From NCBI GenBank assembly GCA_026388445.1, contig JAPLJU010000001.1:1-5806 (forward strand): 5,806 bases of DNA. Direction: 5' to 3'. This document shows positions 1 to 5,732 of this stretch, one piece after another (within the stretch, counting starts at the first letter, position 1; the number at the start of each line of letters is the position of its first letter). The translations under genes and the position numbers were made by a program. The stretch is from Deltaproteobacteria bacterium. Its GTDB lineage: Bacteria; Desulfobacterota; Syntrophia; Syntrophales; UBA2192. Under the pieces are notes generated by a model. That model was given only the letters and a program-made list of their open reading frames with translations. It searched no databases and was not told where the DNA came from.

Positions 1-436
1 CCTTTTCGCGCCCTCCGGGGCGGGGCCTCCCTCTGGGCGCTCTTCACGGGGCTCGCCATCGCCTTCTATTCGCTCGTGGATAAGGTCGGAGTGGGGTTGG
101 TCTATCCGCCGATACATATACATTCTGGTTCTGGTTAGTTGGCTGACGATCACGCCCTGGATTCTGCTCCGTGAACGCGGTTATCTGAGGGAGGAATGGC
201 GAAGACATGCGGGCTCTATTTTCGCTGTGGGCTTCCTCAGCATTTTTACCTATCTTATGATTCTTTTTGCCCTCCGGCTGACCAAGGTCAGCTATGTGGC
301 GGCGGTTCGAGAAGTCAGCATCGTCTTGTCGGCCTACTACGGGATCGTCCAGCTGGGGGAGAAACACGGGCTGCAGAAGCTACTCGGCGCCCTTTTCATC
401 ACCCTGGGGGTGGTCGCCATCGGCCTGAGCCGATAA
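1..436 (+). pseudogene. EamA/DMT-family transporter, 3' part, frameshifted
   Basis: This is the C-terminal half of a drug/metabolite transporter (EamA) family inner-membrane permease; its 5' end lies outside the window. Frame 1 from base 1 encodes a hydrophobic helix followed by the motif YSLVDKVGV, typical of the start of the second EamA repeat, but it hits TAG at 136-138. The family-like sequence resumes in frame 2 from about 110 (YIYILVLVSWLTITPW), continues through LSIFTYLMILFALRLTKVSYVAAVREVSI and ends with ALFITLGVVAIGLSR and TAA at 434-436. Removing one base around 107-112 would join the two halves as VYPPYIYIL, so there is a one-base insertion (or equivalent) there. Either the gene is dead or the base is a sequencing error. 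The substrate cannot be predicted for this family. Base composition is more GC-rich than in the phn genes. The gene is convergent with the LysR gene and probably unrelated to it. Confidence 0.75.
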
Positions 437-500
437 GAGATTTTCCTCCGGTCTCCTGCCGTGCTCCGCCGTTCGGGCGCCGCTTTTCAGTTCCCGCAGG

Positions 501-1418
501 CTATTCTTGTTGTGCTATTCTTGTTTTTATCGACGCGTTCCGGTTATGCTTTGAAAAGCTCCGTTGCAGCTTCTTCATGGCGGACATGAAAATTCTGACG
601 GTATGGGAACTCCTTCGGTCTTTTAAAAATATCAGATCATAATCCAGGGACAAATCCTCCTTGACGGCCGCCATGTGAAACCGGCCCTCCTGAACGTCCC
701 GCTCGATGCTGAAAAGGGGAAAGAATGCGCCGCCCATCCCCAGTTGAACCATATGCCGGATCGCCGGCGGATTTTCACAGTCGATGCTGTTGGTGATGAT
801 CAAATTTCTCGCATGGAATGCGTTCAGCAAATAATCCCTCGTTGCCGATCCCGGCTCAGGCAGAATGATGGGATAATTCGACAGTTCCTCGAGGCTGACC
901 TGTTCGCCCATATCGTCCTTCGATATGAACAGCAGCTTCTCTTGAAGCATGGGGATGAATACGATGTTGTCCGGATATGGCAATCTTGCGATGACGGCGA
1001 GGTGGTATTCGTAATCCACGACTTTGTCGCGGATCTCTTTGGATAAACCGGTGTATATCTGTACTTTCACATCACTGTGTTTTTCCTGAATCGCCCGCAG
1101 TATATCCGGCAGCACGTGATTTGAAATATAGGCCGTTGAGCCGATGATCATGTTGTACGTTTCGAAATTTTCCAGCTCCTTTTGCAGTCCATTGATCAAT
1201 AGAAAGATTTTCTCTGCATGACTGAAAACGAGTTTCCCCTCTTCGGTCAGCTCGAACGTTTTCTTGTTTCGTTTGATCAGCGGGACGGCAAAGCGCTTCT
1301 CCAGGGACTTCACCTGCATGCTGAGGGTCGGTTGAGAAACATTCAACTGCTTCGCGGCATGTGTAAAGCCTTTTGCCTTCGCAACAGCGTAAAAAGCTTT
1401 AAGATGATTCACGTTCAT
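501..1418 (-). CDS. LysR-type transcriptional regulator
   Basis: This encodes a 305-residue LysR-family DNA-binding regulator of normal length. The N-terminal winged helix-turn-helix spans residues 3-60, with the classic FTHAAKQLNVSQPTLSMQVK recognition segment at 18-37 and the wing LTEEGKLVF at 58-65. A linker helix (about 66-88) is followed by a periplasmic-binding-like effector domain from about 90 to 290 (IIGSTAYISNHVLPDIL onward, with LEELSNYPIILPEPGSATR at 177-194). The ATG at 1418 follows a GGGAAGG ribosome binding site. The gene is last in line behind phnD-C-E-E, 188 bp after phnE2, and has its own promoter in that gap. Position suggests control of the importer operon and possibly of itself. 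PtxE of phosphite loci is also a LysR protein next to a Phn-like transporter, but the sequence alone cannot show equivalence. The C-terminal tail (about 291-305) is polar, and its codons lie in an imperfectly duplicated 14-bp unit. Confidence 0.95.
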   Translation of the reverse strand: MNVNHLKAFYAVAKAKGFTHAAKQLNVSQPTLSMQVKSLEKRFAVPLIKRNKKTFELTEEGKLVFSHAEKIFLLINGLQKELENFETYNMIIGSTAYISNHVLPDILRAIQEKHSDVKVQIYTGLSKEIRDKVVDYEYHLAVIARLPYPDNIVFIPMLQEKLLFISKDDMGEQVSLEELSNYPIILPEPGSATRDYLLNAFHARNLIITNSIDCENPPAIRHMVQLGMGGAFFPLFSIERDVQEGRFHMAAVKEDLSLDYDLIFLKDRRSSHTVRIFMSAMKKLQRSFSKHNRNASIKTRIAQQE

Positions 1419-1444
1419 GCTGCATGCACCTTCCCGGATGTCTT

Positions 1445-1458
1445 TAGTGAAAATTCAC
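1445..1458. promoter_or_regulatory. possible LysR-type operator (T-N11-A dyad)
   Basis: GTGAA at 1447-1451 and TTCAC at 1454-1458 form a 5-bp dyad with a 2-bp centre. The T at 1445 and A at 1457 satisfy the loose T-N11-A rule of LysR-family binding boxes. It lies about 30 bp before the LysR start codon and well downstream of the predicted start of transcription, so it would suit autorepression. Such short dyads occur by chance, so confidence is low. Confidence 0.2.
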
Positions 1459-1571
1459 GCCCGCAGCCATCTGTCTTGTTGCTTCCGGGGAACAGAGAGG
1501 ACGAAAGAAAAGGAATTCAAGGGGTAATCCTGCGCAACGGTTCAGAATGATCTGTCCAGAGAAAGTGTTCA

Positions 1572-1600
1572 TTCATACTTTTTCAGATGTGGATTGTCAA
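1572..1600 (-). promoter_or_regulatory. sigma70-like promoter of the LysR gene
   Basis: Read on the minus strand, a perfect -35 box TTGACA (1600-1595) is followed by a 17-bp spacer and the -10-like hexamer TATGAA (1577-1572). It starts only a few bases after the stop codon of phnE2 (1607). Transcription would begin near 1565, giving a leader of about 147 nt before the ATG at 1418. It implies that the regulator can be made independently of the importer operon, although readthrough from phnE2 is also possible because no terminator is visible between them. The -10 match is moderate. Confidence 0.55.
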
Positions 1601-1606
1601 CAAATT

Positions 1607-2437
1607 TTATGCACCGCGGGCCCAGGCCGAGGTCACTTCGGAAACAATGACAAGCATTATGATCGACAGAAGGATCGCGGAGACCTTCAAATTCTCAAGC
1701 GTCTCGATCGTCTGCTTCAAATACCACCCCATTCCTCCTGCCCCGAAATAGCCCAGAACCGTTGCCGCCCGAAAGGAGGAGTCCCAAGTGTATATGGAAA
1801 TCCCGGTCCACGCAACCTTCACTTGCGGCAAAACCGCATAGACCATTACCTGGAGGGAGTTTCCACCGGTCGCACGAATGGCTTCCACGGGCCCCATCTT
1901 GATCGCCTCGACCTCTTCTGAAAAGAGCTTTCCGGCAAACCCGATGGTAAATAGGGTGAGGGCCAAGACACCGGGAAGCATTCCGTATCCAAGAATGATT
2001 ACGAAAAGAATGGCCCAGATCATCTCATGAACGGACCGGGAGGCCATGATGATGAACCGGGCGATGGGATAGACGAGCCATCGGCTGGGCGTCACATTGA
2101 ATGAGGCACACCACGCGATGGGGATCGAAATGACGACCCCCAGGAGCGTTCCCACATAGGCCATTTGCACCGTCTCGAAGACATAACGGAGATAATCCTT
2201 ATCCAGAGCATAGGCGATGTCGGGCGGATAGTATCGGCTTAAGATCGAGCCCCCCAGTCCAAACATCGTATAGAATCTTTCAATCGGTATGTTCAGATAA
2301 TGGAGGGAATAGCCGATAAACACGACGGTAAACAGGTAGACCCCATACCGAATCAGAGACTGGGGGTATTTATACCGGCTCCAGGTTACGGATTTGTGTG
2401 CCATTGAAACAGCTTTACCGTTTGGGTCAACATCCAT
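1607..2437 (-). CDS. phnE: Phn-family ABC transporter permease, second copy (PhnE2)
   Basis: This is a 276-residue inner-membrane permease of the PhnE family, forming with PhnE1 the channel of the importer. Hydrophobic segments are visible at about 32-50, 88-112, 122-148, 145-168 and 253-270. The cytoplasmic EAA loop that docks on the ATPase is at 185-204 (EAIRATGGNSLQVMVYAVLP). Other family landmarks are YYPPD (69-73), RSVHEMIWAILFV (134-146) and SFRAATVLGYFGAGGMG (221-237). I chose the ATG at 2437 because AGGGGAAAG precedes it at proper spacing and it lies 41 bp after the phnE1 stop. A longer reading back to 2665 would overlap phnE1 with non-membrane sequence and is not credible. The ATG at 2404 is an alternative start with a poorer ribosome binding site. 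It is clearly diverged from PhnE1, so it is a heteromeric partner and not a recent duplicate. Confidence 0.93.
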   Translation of the reverse strand: MDVDPNGKAVSMAHKSVTWSRYKYPQSLIRYGVYLFTVVFIGYSLHYLNIPIERFYTMFGLGGSILSRYYPPDIAYALDKDYLRYVFETVQMAYVGTLLGVVISIPIAWCASFNVTPSRWLVYPIARFIIMASRSVHEMIWAILFVIILGYGMLPGVLALTLFTIGFAGKLFSEEVEAIKMGPVEAIRATGGNSLQVMVYAVLPQVKVAWTGISIYTWDSSFRAATVLGYFGAGGMGWYLKQTIETLENLKVSAILLSIIMLVIVSEVTSAWARGA

Positions 2438-2478
2438 ATCGCTTTCCCCTGGCTTTTCGAACGACGAGGGCGACCCTC

Positions 2479-3297
2479 TCAAATGATAGCCCTTCGCGCA
2501 TAGTAAGACACCACTTCTCCGATCCCGATCAGGACCAGCATGGCAAGAATGACGGTGGTGACTCCCCCATAATTGTACATCAACAACTGTCTCTGGATCG
2601 TCAGACCCAGTCCGCCTGCACCCACCAGCCCCGTGATCGTGGCCCGCCGTATGTTGATGTCCCACTGAAAAATGACGAGGCTGATAAAAATGGGTAATAT
2701 CTGTGGAAGGATCGCATACCGGATGACTTGAAACCGGCTCCCTCCGACCGCTTTGATCGCCTCAATCGGACCGGTATTGACATCTTCAATGGCTTCAGCG
2801 GTTGTCTTAGCGACGAATCCCACTGACCGCATGGCGATGGCGAGTATCCCCGGAAATGCGCCTAAGCCGACGGCTGCCACAAAGATCAGAGCCCAGACAA
2901 TCTCGTTTACCGAACGAGACAGCGTCATGAGAGATCGACCGAGAGGATAGGTGACTGCAAAAAACGGAGTGATGTTGTGTGCGCCCAACCAGATGACGGG
3001 AATGGAAAGAACCACCGCAAGCATGGTCCCCAGGCAGGCAATCATGAAGGTTTCGACTGTCGGCTTAAATAGATACTTCACCACGGAAAGATCAGGAGGG
3101 AGAAAACGCCCCATTGCTTTCGCCACCATACCGAGGCCTCCGATTCTCTCCCAATCCGTATCTTCAATGACTGTAATTTTGATGCTGTACAAAACGAGAA
3201 GAAAAAGAATAAAATAGAAAAAATATCGAATCGCCTTGTACCTCTTACGCAGAGCGACTACTCTCTCGAGCCTGATCTGGATACTCGACGGGTTCAT
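2479..3297 (-). CDS. phnE: Phn-family ABC transporter permease, first copy (PhnE1)
   Basis: This 272-residue integral membrane permease belongs to the phosphonate/phosphite importer family. After a basic N-terminus (LRKRYKAIR, 16-24) come hydrophobic segments at about 25-43, 82-105, 112-128, 133-160, 200-212 and 245-262. The EAA loop is at 179-199 (EAIKAVGGSRFQVIRYAILP), and RSVNEIVWALIFVAAVGLG (128-146) and NIRRATITGLVGAGGLG (215-231) are strongly PhnE-like. The extracytoplasmic FLPPDL (65-70) is also a family landmark. The ATG at 3297 is preceded by GAAGGAG, only 14 bp beyond the phnC stop, so translation is probably coupled. With PhnE2 it makes the transmembrane part of the importer, energised by PhnC and fed by PhnD. 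Length is normal for the family. Confidence 0.95.
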   Translation of the reverse strand: MNPSSIQIRLERVVALRKRYKAIRYFFYFILFLLVLYSIKITVIEDTDWERIGGLGMVAKAMGRFLPPDLSVVKYLFKPTVETFMIACLGTMLAVVLSIPVIWLGAHNITPFFAVTYPLGRSLMTLSRSVNEIVWALIFVAAVGLGAFPGILAIAMRSVGFVAKTTAEAIEDVNTGPIEAIKAVGGSRFQVIRYAILPQILPIFISLVIFQWDINIRRATITGLVGAGGLGLTIQRQLLMYNYGGVTTVILAMLVLIGIGEVVSYYARRAII

Positions 3298-3311
3298 TCC
3301 ATTCGCTCCTT

Positions 3312-4064
3312 CTACAGGACCTCAAAGGCATAGATTTCTTCGAGGGCGCTTCTGTCCAGTCTACTCGGTGGCCCCTCAAAGACCTTAAGCCCGTCCTGAA
3401 GACCGACGATCTTGTTAGAGAAGTCGATAGCCAACTGCACATCATGGATGCAACAGAGAACGGGCACCCCTGCCTCCTCGGAGAGTGTCTTGATCATCCC
3501 CATCACGTCTCTGGAGATCTTGGGGTCCAGGCTCGAGGTGGGTTCATCCACGAGGAGGAGCCTGGGTTCCTGAATTAGGGCTCTCGCTATCCCCACACGC
3601 TGGCGCTGGCCGCCGCTGAGCTCATCGGCCCTCTTGTCCACAAAATCGCTCAAACCCACTTTGTCGAGTATTTCCAACGCCTTATGGATATCTGCCCGGG
3701 CATACCACCGAAGGAGGCTTCTCAGATTACCCGTATATCCAAGCCTTCCGGAAAGTACGTTATCCATGACCGACATTCTATCGACGAGATTGAATTCCTG
3801 AAAAATCATGCCCATGTTCCGACGAATCTTTCTCAATCCATGACGGCCCACCGAAGGAATGTTCGTTCCTTCAAAGATGATTTCACCTGAAGTGGGCTCA
3901 ACAAGTCGATTGATGCACCGAATCAACGTCGATTTTCCGGCACCGCTCGGCCCAATAATGGCCAGGAAATCATCATGTTCCACCGTGAGGTTGACTCCTT
4001 TTAGCACCTCCGGTCCCGAAGCATTGTATCGGACTTTAAGGTCTTTGACTTCAAGCCTTATCAT
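3312..4064 (-). CDS. phnC: Phn-family ABC transporter ATP-binding protein (PhnC)
   Basis: This is the 250-residue cytoplasmic ATPase of the importer. All catalytic motifs are intact: Walker A GPSGAGKST (38-46), Q-loop glutamine (Q89 in MIFQEFNL), signature LSGGQRQRV (149-157), Walker B LLLVDEP (169-175) with catalytic Glu174, D-loop SSLD (177-180) and switch His207 (CIHD). The stretch NVLSGRLGYTGNLRSLLRW (102-120) between Q-loop and signature is characteristic of PhnC and separates it from generic amino-acid or PstB ATPases. The start is set at the ATG at 4064, six bases after GAGGGG. A TTG six bases upstream is in frame but abuts the ribosome binding site and cannot be used. It follows phnD after a 112-bp gap containing a hairpin and precedes phnE1 by 14 bp. 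Confidence 0.96.
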   Translation of the reverse strand: MIRLEVKDLKVRYNASGPEVLKGVNLTVEHDDFLAIIGPSGAGKSTLIRCINRLVEPTSGEIIFEGTNIPSVGRHGLRKIRRNMGMIFQEFNLVDRMSVMDNVLSGRLGYTGNLRSLLRWYARADIHKALEILDKVGLSDFVDKRADELSGGQRQRVGIARALIQEPRLLLVDEPTSSLDPKISRDVMGMIKTLSEEAGVPVLCCIHDVQLAIDFSNKIVGLQDGLKVFEGPPSRLDRSALEEIYAFEVL

Positions 4065-4176
4065 GCTCAACCCCTCTTTAGTCGCTCCCGTGCCGCGTCT
4101 CGCAGAAAGACCCCTTCGAGACGGTCTTCACCAACCGGTCAAAGAATATCAGCCATTTCTGGCCAGCCGGAAACTT
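4065..4176 (-). other. phnD-phnC intergenic hairpin region
   Basis: This 112-bp gap is the longest among the four transporter genes. CGTCTCG (4096-4102) and CGAGACG (4117-4123) are perfect inverted repeats, able to form a 7-bp stem with a 14-nt loop. AAGACC (4107-4112) and GGTCTT (4123-4128) form a second, overlapping 6-bp stem, so two structures compete. No uridine run follows, so it does not look like a full intrinsic terminator. In importer operons, a hairpin behind the binding-protein gene commonly stabilises the upstream mRNA so that the binding protein is made in excess. That role here is inferred from position and structure only. Confidence 0.4.
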
Positions 4177-5100
4177 CTAATTCTTCTTGGCCTTCAGTTC
4201 GTCCTCGGCTTTCTTCAACTCTCGAATGATATCGTAATCCTCGCTGGTCATTTTGACCATTTTTACGGCTTTAACGTTCGCTAAAAATTTGTCGGCCCCT
4301 GGCACCGTGTGCAAATTCAGGAAGGCATCCTCGATCTTTTTCCTCAAGTCCGGGCACAGGCTCAGCCGATAGCAGAAAGGATCGCCGGGGACGAATTCGG
4401 AGTACCACAGGAAATTGAACTGATCTTTCTTCACCATCCCGCGGTTAATCACTTCGTCAAACCGGTGAGTTGCCACGAATGCGGCATCGACCTTCCCATC
4501 CAAGACCGCCATGGTCGACAGGTCATGGCCTCCGGAAAAAACCGTTTTCTTGAAGTACTTCTCGAGGGGCATCTTGATCACTTTGGTAAAACTGATCCTG
4601 GGAATGAGCGTACCCGAGGTGCTTGCCGGGTCCACCAGGGCCAGCGTGGTTCCCTTCAAAGATTCGAGGTTGGTAAATTTGCTGCCCTTCTTCGTGATGA
4701 GCACAGCCTTGTAACCCGGCCCTTCCTCCGCAATGATCCCCGGTGCCTTCGAGTACGTGGCAAAAACCTCGATATTTTTGTCTTTTTCATTTGCGATGAC
4801 ATACGAATAGGGACCATGAACAGCGATATCGACAAATTTGTTCATCATTGCTTCGATGACGCTTACCCGACTGGTCGGCATGTAGAAGTTGATGTCTTTT
4901 CCTGTAACCTGCTTCAGATGCTTGATGACAGGATCGTAAAGGCCGAGGTCCTGCATGGTCTCCATCGCAGGGACAATGGAGAAAGTCAGTGCCTTGGGAT
5001 CATCACAATCGGCGGAGAGAGCCATTGGAGGGAGGCAGCACATTGCCATAAAAACCAAACCAAATCCCAATAATACCTGTTTACCCATCTGTCTTCTCAT
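4177..5100 (-). CDS. phnD: Phosphonate/phosphite-type ABC transporter periplasmic binding protein (PhnD)
   Basis: This 307-residue exported binding protein delivers substrate to PhnE1/PhnE2. A Sec signal peptide is visible: MRRQMGK, a hydrophobic core (about 8-23) and a likely cleavage near MALSA|DC (30). It contains cysteines (MCC) but no convincing lipobox, so it is probably soluble in the periplasm. The mature domain starts with LTFSIVP. HGPYSYV (95-101), DPASTSGTLIPR (157-168) and GGHDLSTMAVLDGKVDAAFV (190-209) are hallmarks of the family. The STSG serine/threonine cluster, His192 and Asp205 correspond in type to oxyanion- or phosphonate-contacting residues in PhnD/PtxB structures. The start is the ATG at 5100, seven bases after a perfect AGGAGG (5113-5108). 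The in-frame ATG at 5118 covers that site and is rejected. The specific ligand cannot be decided, and phosphite, hypophosphite, a phosphonate or another oxyanion all remain possible. Confidence 0.94.
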   Translation of the reverse strand: MRRQMGKQVLLGFGLVFMAMCCLPPMALSADCDDPKALTFSIVPAMETMQDLGLYDPVIKHLKQVTGKDINFYMPTSRVSVIEAMMNKFVDIAVHGPYSYVIANEKDKNIEVFATYSKAPGIIAEEGPGYKAVLITKKGSKFTNLESLKGTTLALVDPASTSGTLIPRISFTKVIKMPLEKYFKKTVFSGGHDLSTMAVLDGKVDAAFVATHRFDEVINRGMVKKDQFNFLWYSEFVPGDPFCYRLSLCPDLRKKIEDAFLNLHTVPGADKFLANVKAVKMVKMTSEDYDIIRELKKAEDELKAKKN

Positions 5101-5107
5101 GACTGTT

Positions 5108-5113
5108 CCTCCT
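5108..5113 (-). promoter_or_regulatory. phnD ribosome binding site
   Basis: A perfect AGGAGG on the minus strand lies seven bases ahead of the ATG at 5100. It decides the start of phnD against the in-frame upstream ATG at 5118, whose own second to fourth codons would contain this site. Its strength fits high expression of a binding protein. Confidence 0.9.
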
Positions 5114-5118
5114 TTCAC

Positions 5119-5376
5119 GAAATGAATTGTTTAGAGAGCTTTGCATAACTCCGATTTTCCCCCGGTTCATTCATGAAAGCCTTTGCAGTCCTGAACCGTG
5201 AGTTTACAGAGCCGGCCATTTTCCGACTTTTTACGGGATCTCCACCTCCTTCCCCTCGGGATCGGATCCTCTTTGGGTTTTCACCTGCCAAATCCGTCTC
5301 AACCTGCAACCTCTGGCAGGCGTGAGGGAAACTGAATACCCATGGAACACCCTTGGAACAGGCGCCGTTGACGGTC
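5119..5376 (-). other. long untranslated leader of phnD, no gene seen
   Basis: If the promoter at 5404-5377 is right, this stretch of about 250 bases is the 5' leader of the phn mRNA. An open frame crosses it (start 5423, stop 5115), but it has no credible ribosome binding site, begins upstream of the predicted transcription start, contains no recognisable domain and has a low-complexity basic composition; I do not call it a gene. The only repeat I notice is a direct pair CGGGATC on the plus strand around 5236 and 5259. I recognise no known riboswitch consensus in it. Confidence 0.4.
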
Positions 5377-5404
5377 AGATTACCGGATCTACAGGGGGTG
5401 TCAA
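5377..5404 (-). promoter_or_regulatory. sigma70-like promoter of the phn operon
   Basis: Reading the minus strand, a perfect -35 TTGACA (5404-5399) is followed by a 16-bp spacer and a weak -10 hexamer TAATCT (5382-5377). The predicted start near 5370 leaves a leader of about 270 nt before phnD. A good -35 with a poor -10 and a short spacer is typical of a promoter that needs an activator, matching the LysR gene at the end of the operon. Other A/T-rich hexamers upstream cannot be excluded as alternatives. Confidence 0.45.
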
Positions 5405-5417
5405 GTAGATAAAATCG

Positions 5418-5427
5418 ATACATGTAT
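5418..5427. promoter_or_regulatory. candidate activator site upstream of the phn promoter
   Basis: ATACATGTAT is a perfect 10-bp palindrome centred about 50 bp upstream of the predicted phn transcription start and 14 bp before its -35 box. This is the usual place for a LysR-family activation site. ATCG and CGAT half-sites also flank it. A second perfect palindrome, GGTCGACC, lies at 5446-5453. Assignment to the LysR regulator is inference from position. Confidence 0.3.
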
Positions 5428-5540
5428 TGTTAAAAACGATAAGTTGGTCGACCGGAAGGGCTGTTACCCCTGCAAATCAACGATGGATCAGGTGTATCGG
5501 GGCGCCTGAACCGGCTTACCGATATAAGATTTAGTTATAG

Positions 5541-5550
5541 AATTATAATT
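5541..5550. promoter_or_regulatory. A/T-rich palindrome (UP element or operator)
   Basis: AATTATAATT is a perfect 10-bp palindrome inside an A/T-rich tract (5521-5556) directly upstream of the -35 box of the plus-strand promoter. It could serve as an RNA polymerase UP element or a repressor/activator site. The sequence is simple enough that a palindrome could arise by chance. Confidence 0.25.
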
Positions 5551-5559
5551 ATTATCAGT

Positions 5560-5589
5560 TTGACTTATCGCCGAAACCTTTTCTATACT
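5560..5589 (+). promoter_or_regulatory. sigma70-like promoter of the right-hand gene
   Basis: TTGACT (-35, 5560-5565) and TATACT (-10, 5584-5589) each match the consensus at five of six positions and are separated by 18 bp, with an A/T-rich upstream tract. The predicted start is near 5596, giving a leader of about 135 nt ahead of the ATG at 5733. The promoter is divergent to that of phn, with about 155 bp between the two -35 boxes, so the two could be co-regulated. CTTATCG (5564-5570), overlapping the -35/spacer, is the inverted copy of CGATAAG at 5437-5443. Confidence 0.65.
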
Positions 5590-5600
5590 GCACCTCAAGC

Positions 5601-5698
5601 GTTACCCTGATCCCGCGGAGCGGGTAAGGCAGGAGCCGGGGGTTGTCGGACCGGGAGGGAACCGCTGGAGCAACAACAGGGCGGCGATTAGGGGCAAC
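5601..5698 (+). promoter_or_regulatory. candidate structured mRNA leader (cis-regulatory RNA of unknown class)
   Basis: The leader of the right-hand gene can close on itself. CCCTGATC (5605-5612) pairs with GATTAGGG (5686-5693) over 8 bp with one G-U, and GTT (5601-5603) with AAC (5696-5698) extends it past a small bulge. Inside, CCCGC (5612-5616) and GCGGG (5620-5624) make a hairpin sharing one base with the closing stem, and GTTGT (5642-5646) with ACAAC (5673-5677) makes a second. TTACCC (5602-5607) can alternatively pair with GGGTAA (5622-5627), destroying the closing stem, so a switch between two folds is conceivable. The ribosome binding site (5719-5724) lies just after the element. I match it to no known riboswitch family; function is inference. 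Confidence 0.4.
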
Positions 5699-5732
5699 AA
5701 TATGAAGTCAATACATTTAGGAGGGAGATTCA

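Noticed and set aside
465..486. Possible terminator CGCC-GTTCG-GGCG followed by CCGCTTTT between the convergent genes
   Set aside because: Only a 4-bp stem and a U tract of four separated from the stem; too weak to call.
2438..2665. N-terminal extension of PhnE2 back to an ATG at 2665
   Set aside because: It would overlap phnE1, is His/Gly/Arg-rich and unlike any permease N-terminus, while a good ribosome binding site sits before 2437.
4309..5073. Long plus-strand open frame antisense to phnD
   Set aside because: It is a shadow of the phnD coding frame, with no family-like sequence or ribosome binding site.
5115..5423. Minus-strand open frame of about 102 codons upstream of phnD
   Set aside because: No ribosome binding site, no recognisable domain, spans the predicted promoter and ends in the phnD ribosome binding site; best explained as leader sequence.
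5602..5640. Resemblance to the TPP riboswitch segment (CCTGATC ... GGGTAA ... CAGG)
   Set aside because: The 5' half with GGGGTGC and CTGAGA is absent, and the hairpin loop differs from the TPP P5 loop.
5655..5675. Resemblance to a glycine riboswitch core (CCGCTGGAGCAA)
   Set aside because: The match to the glycine core is inexact and the conserved GGAGAG and CTCTCAGG partners are missing.
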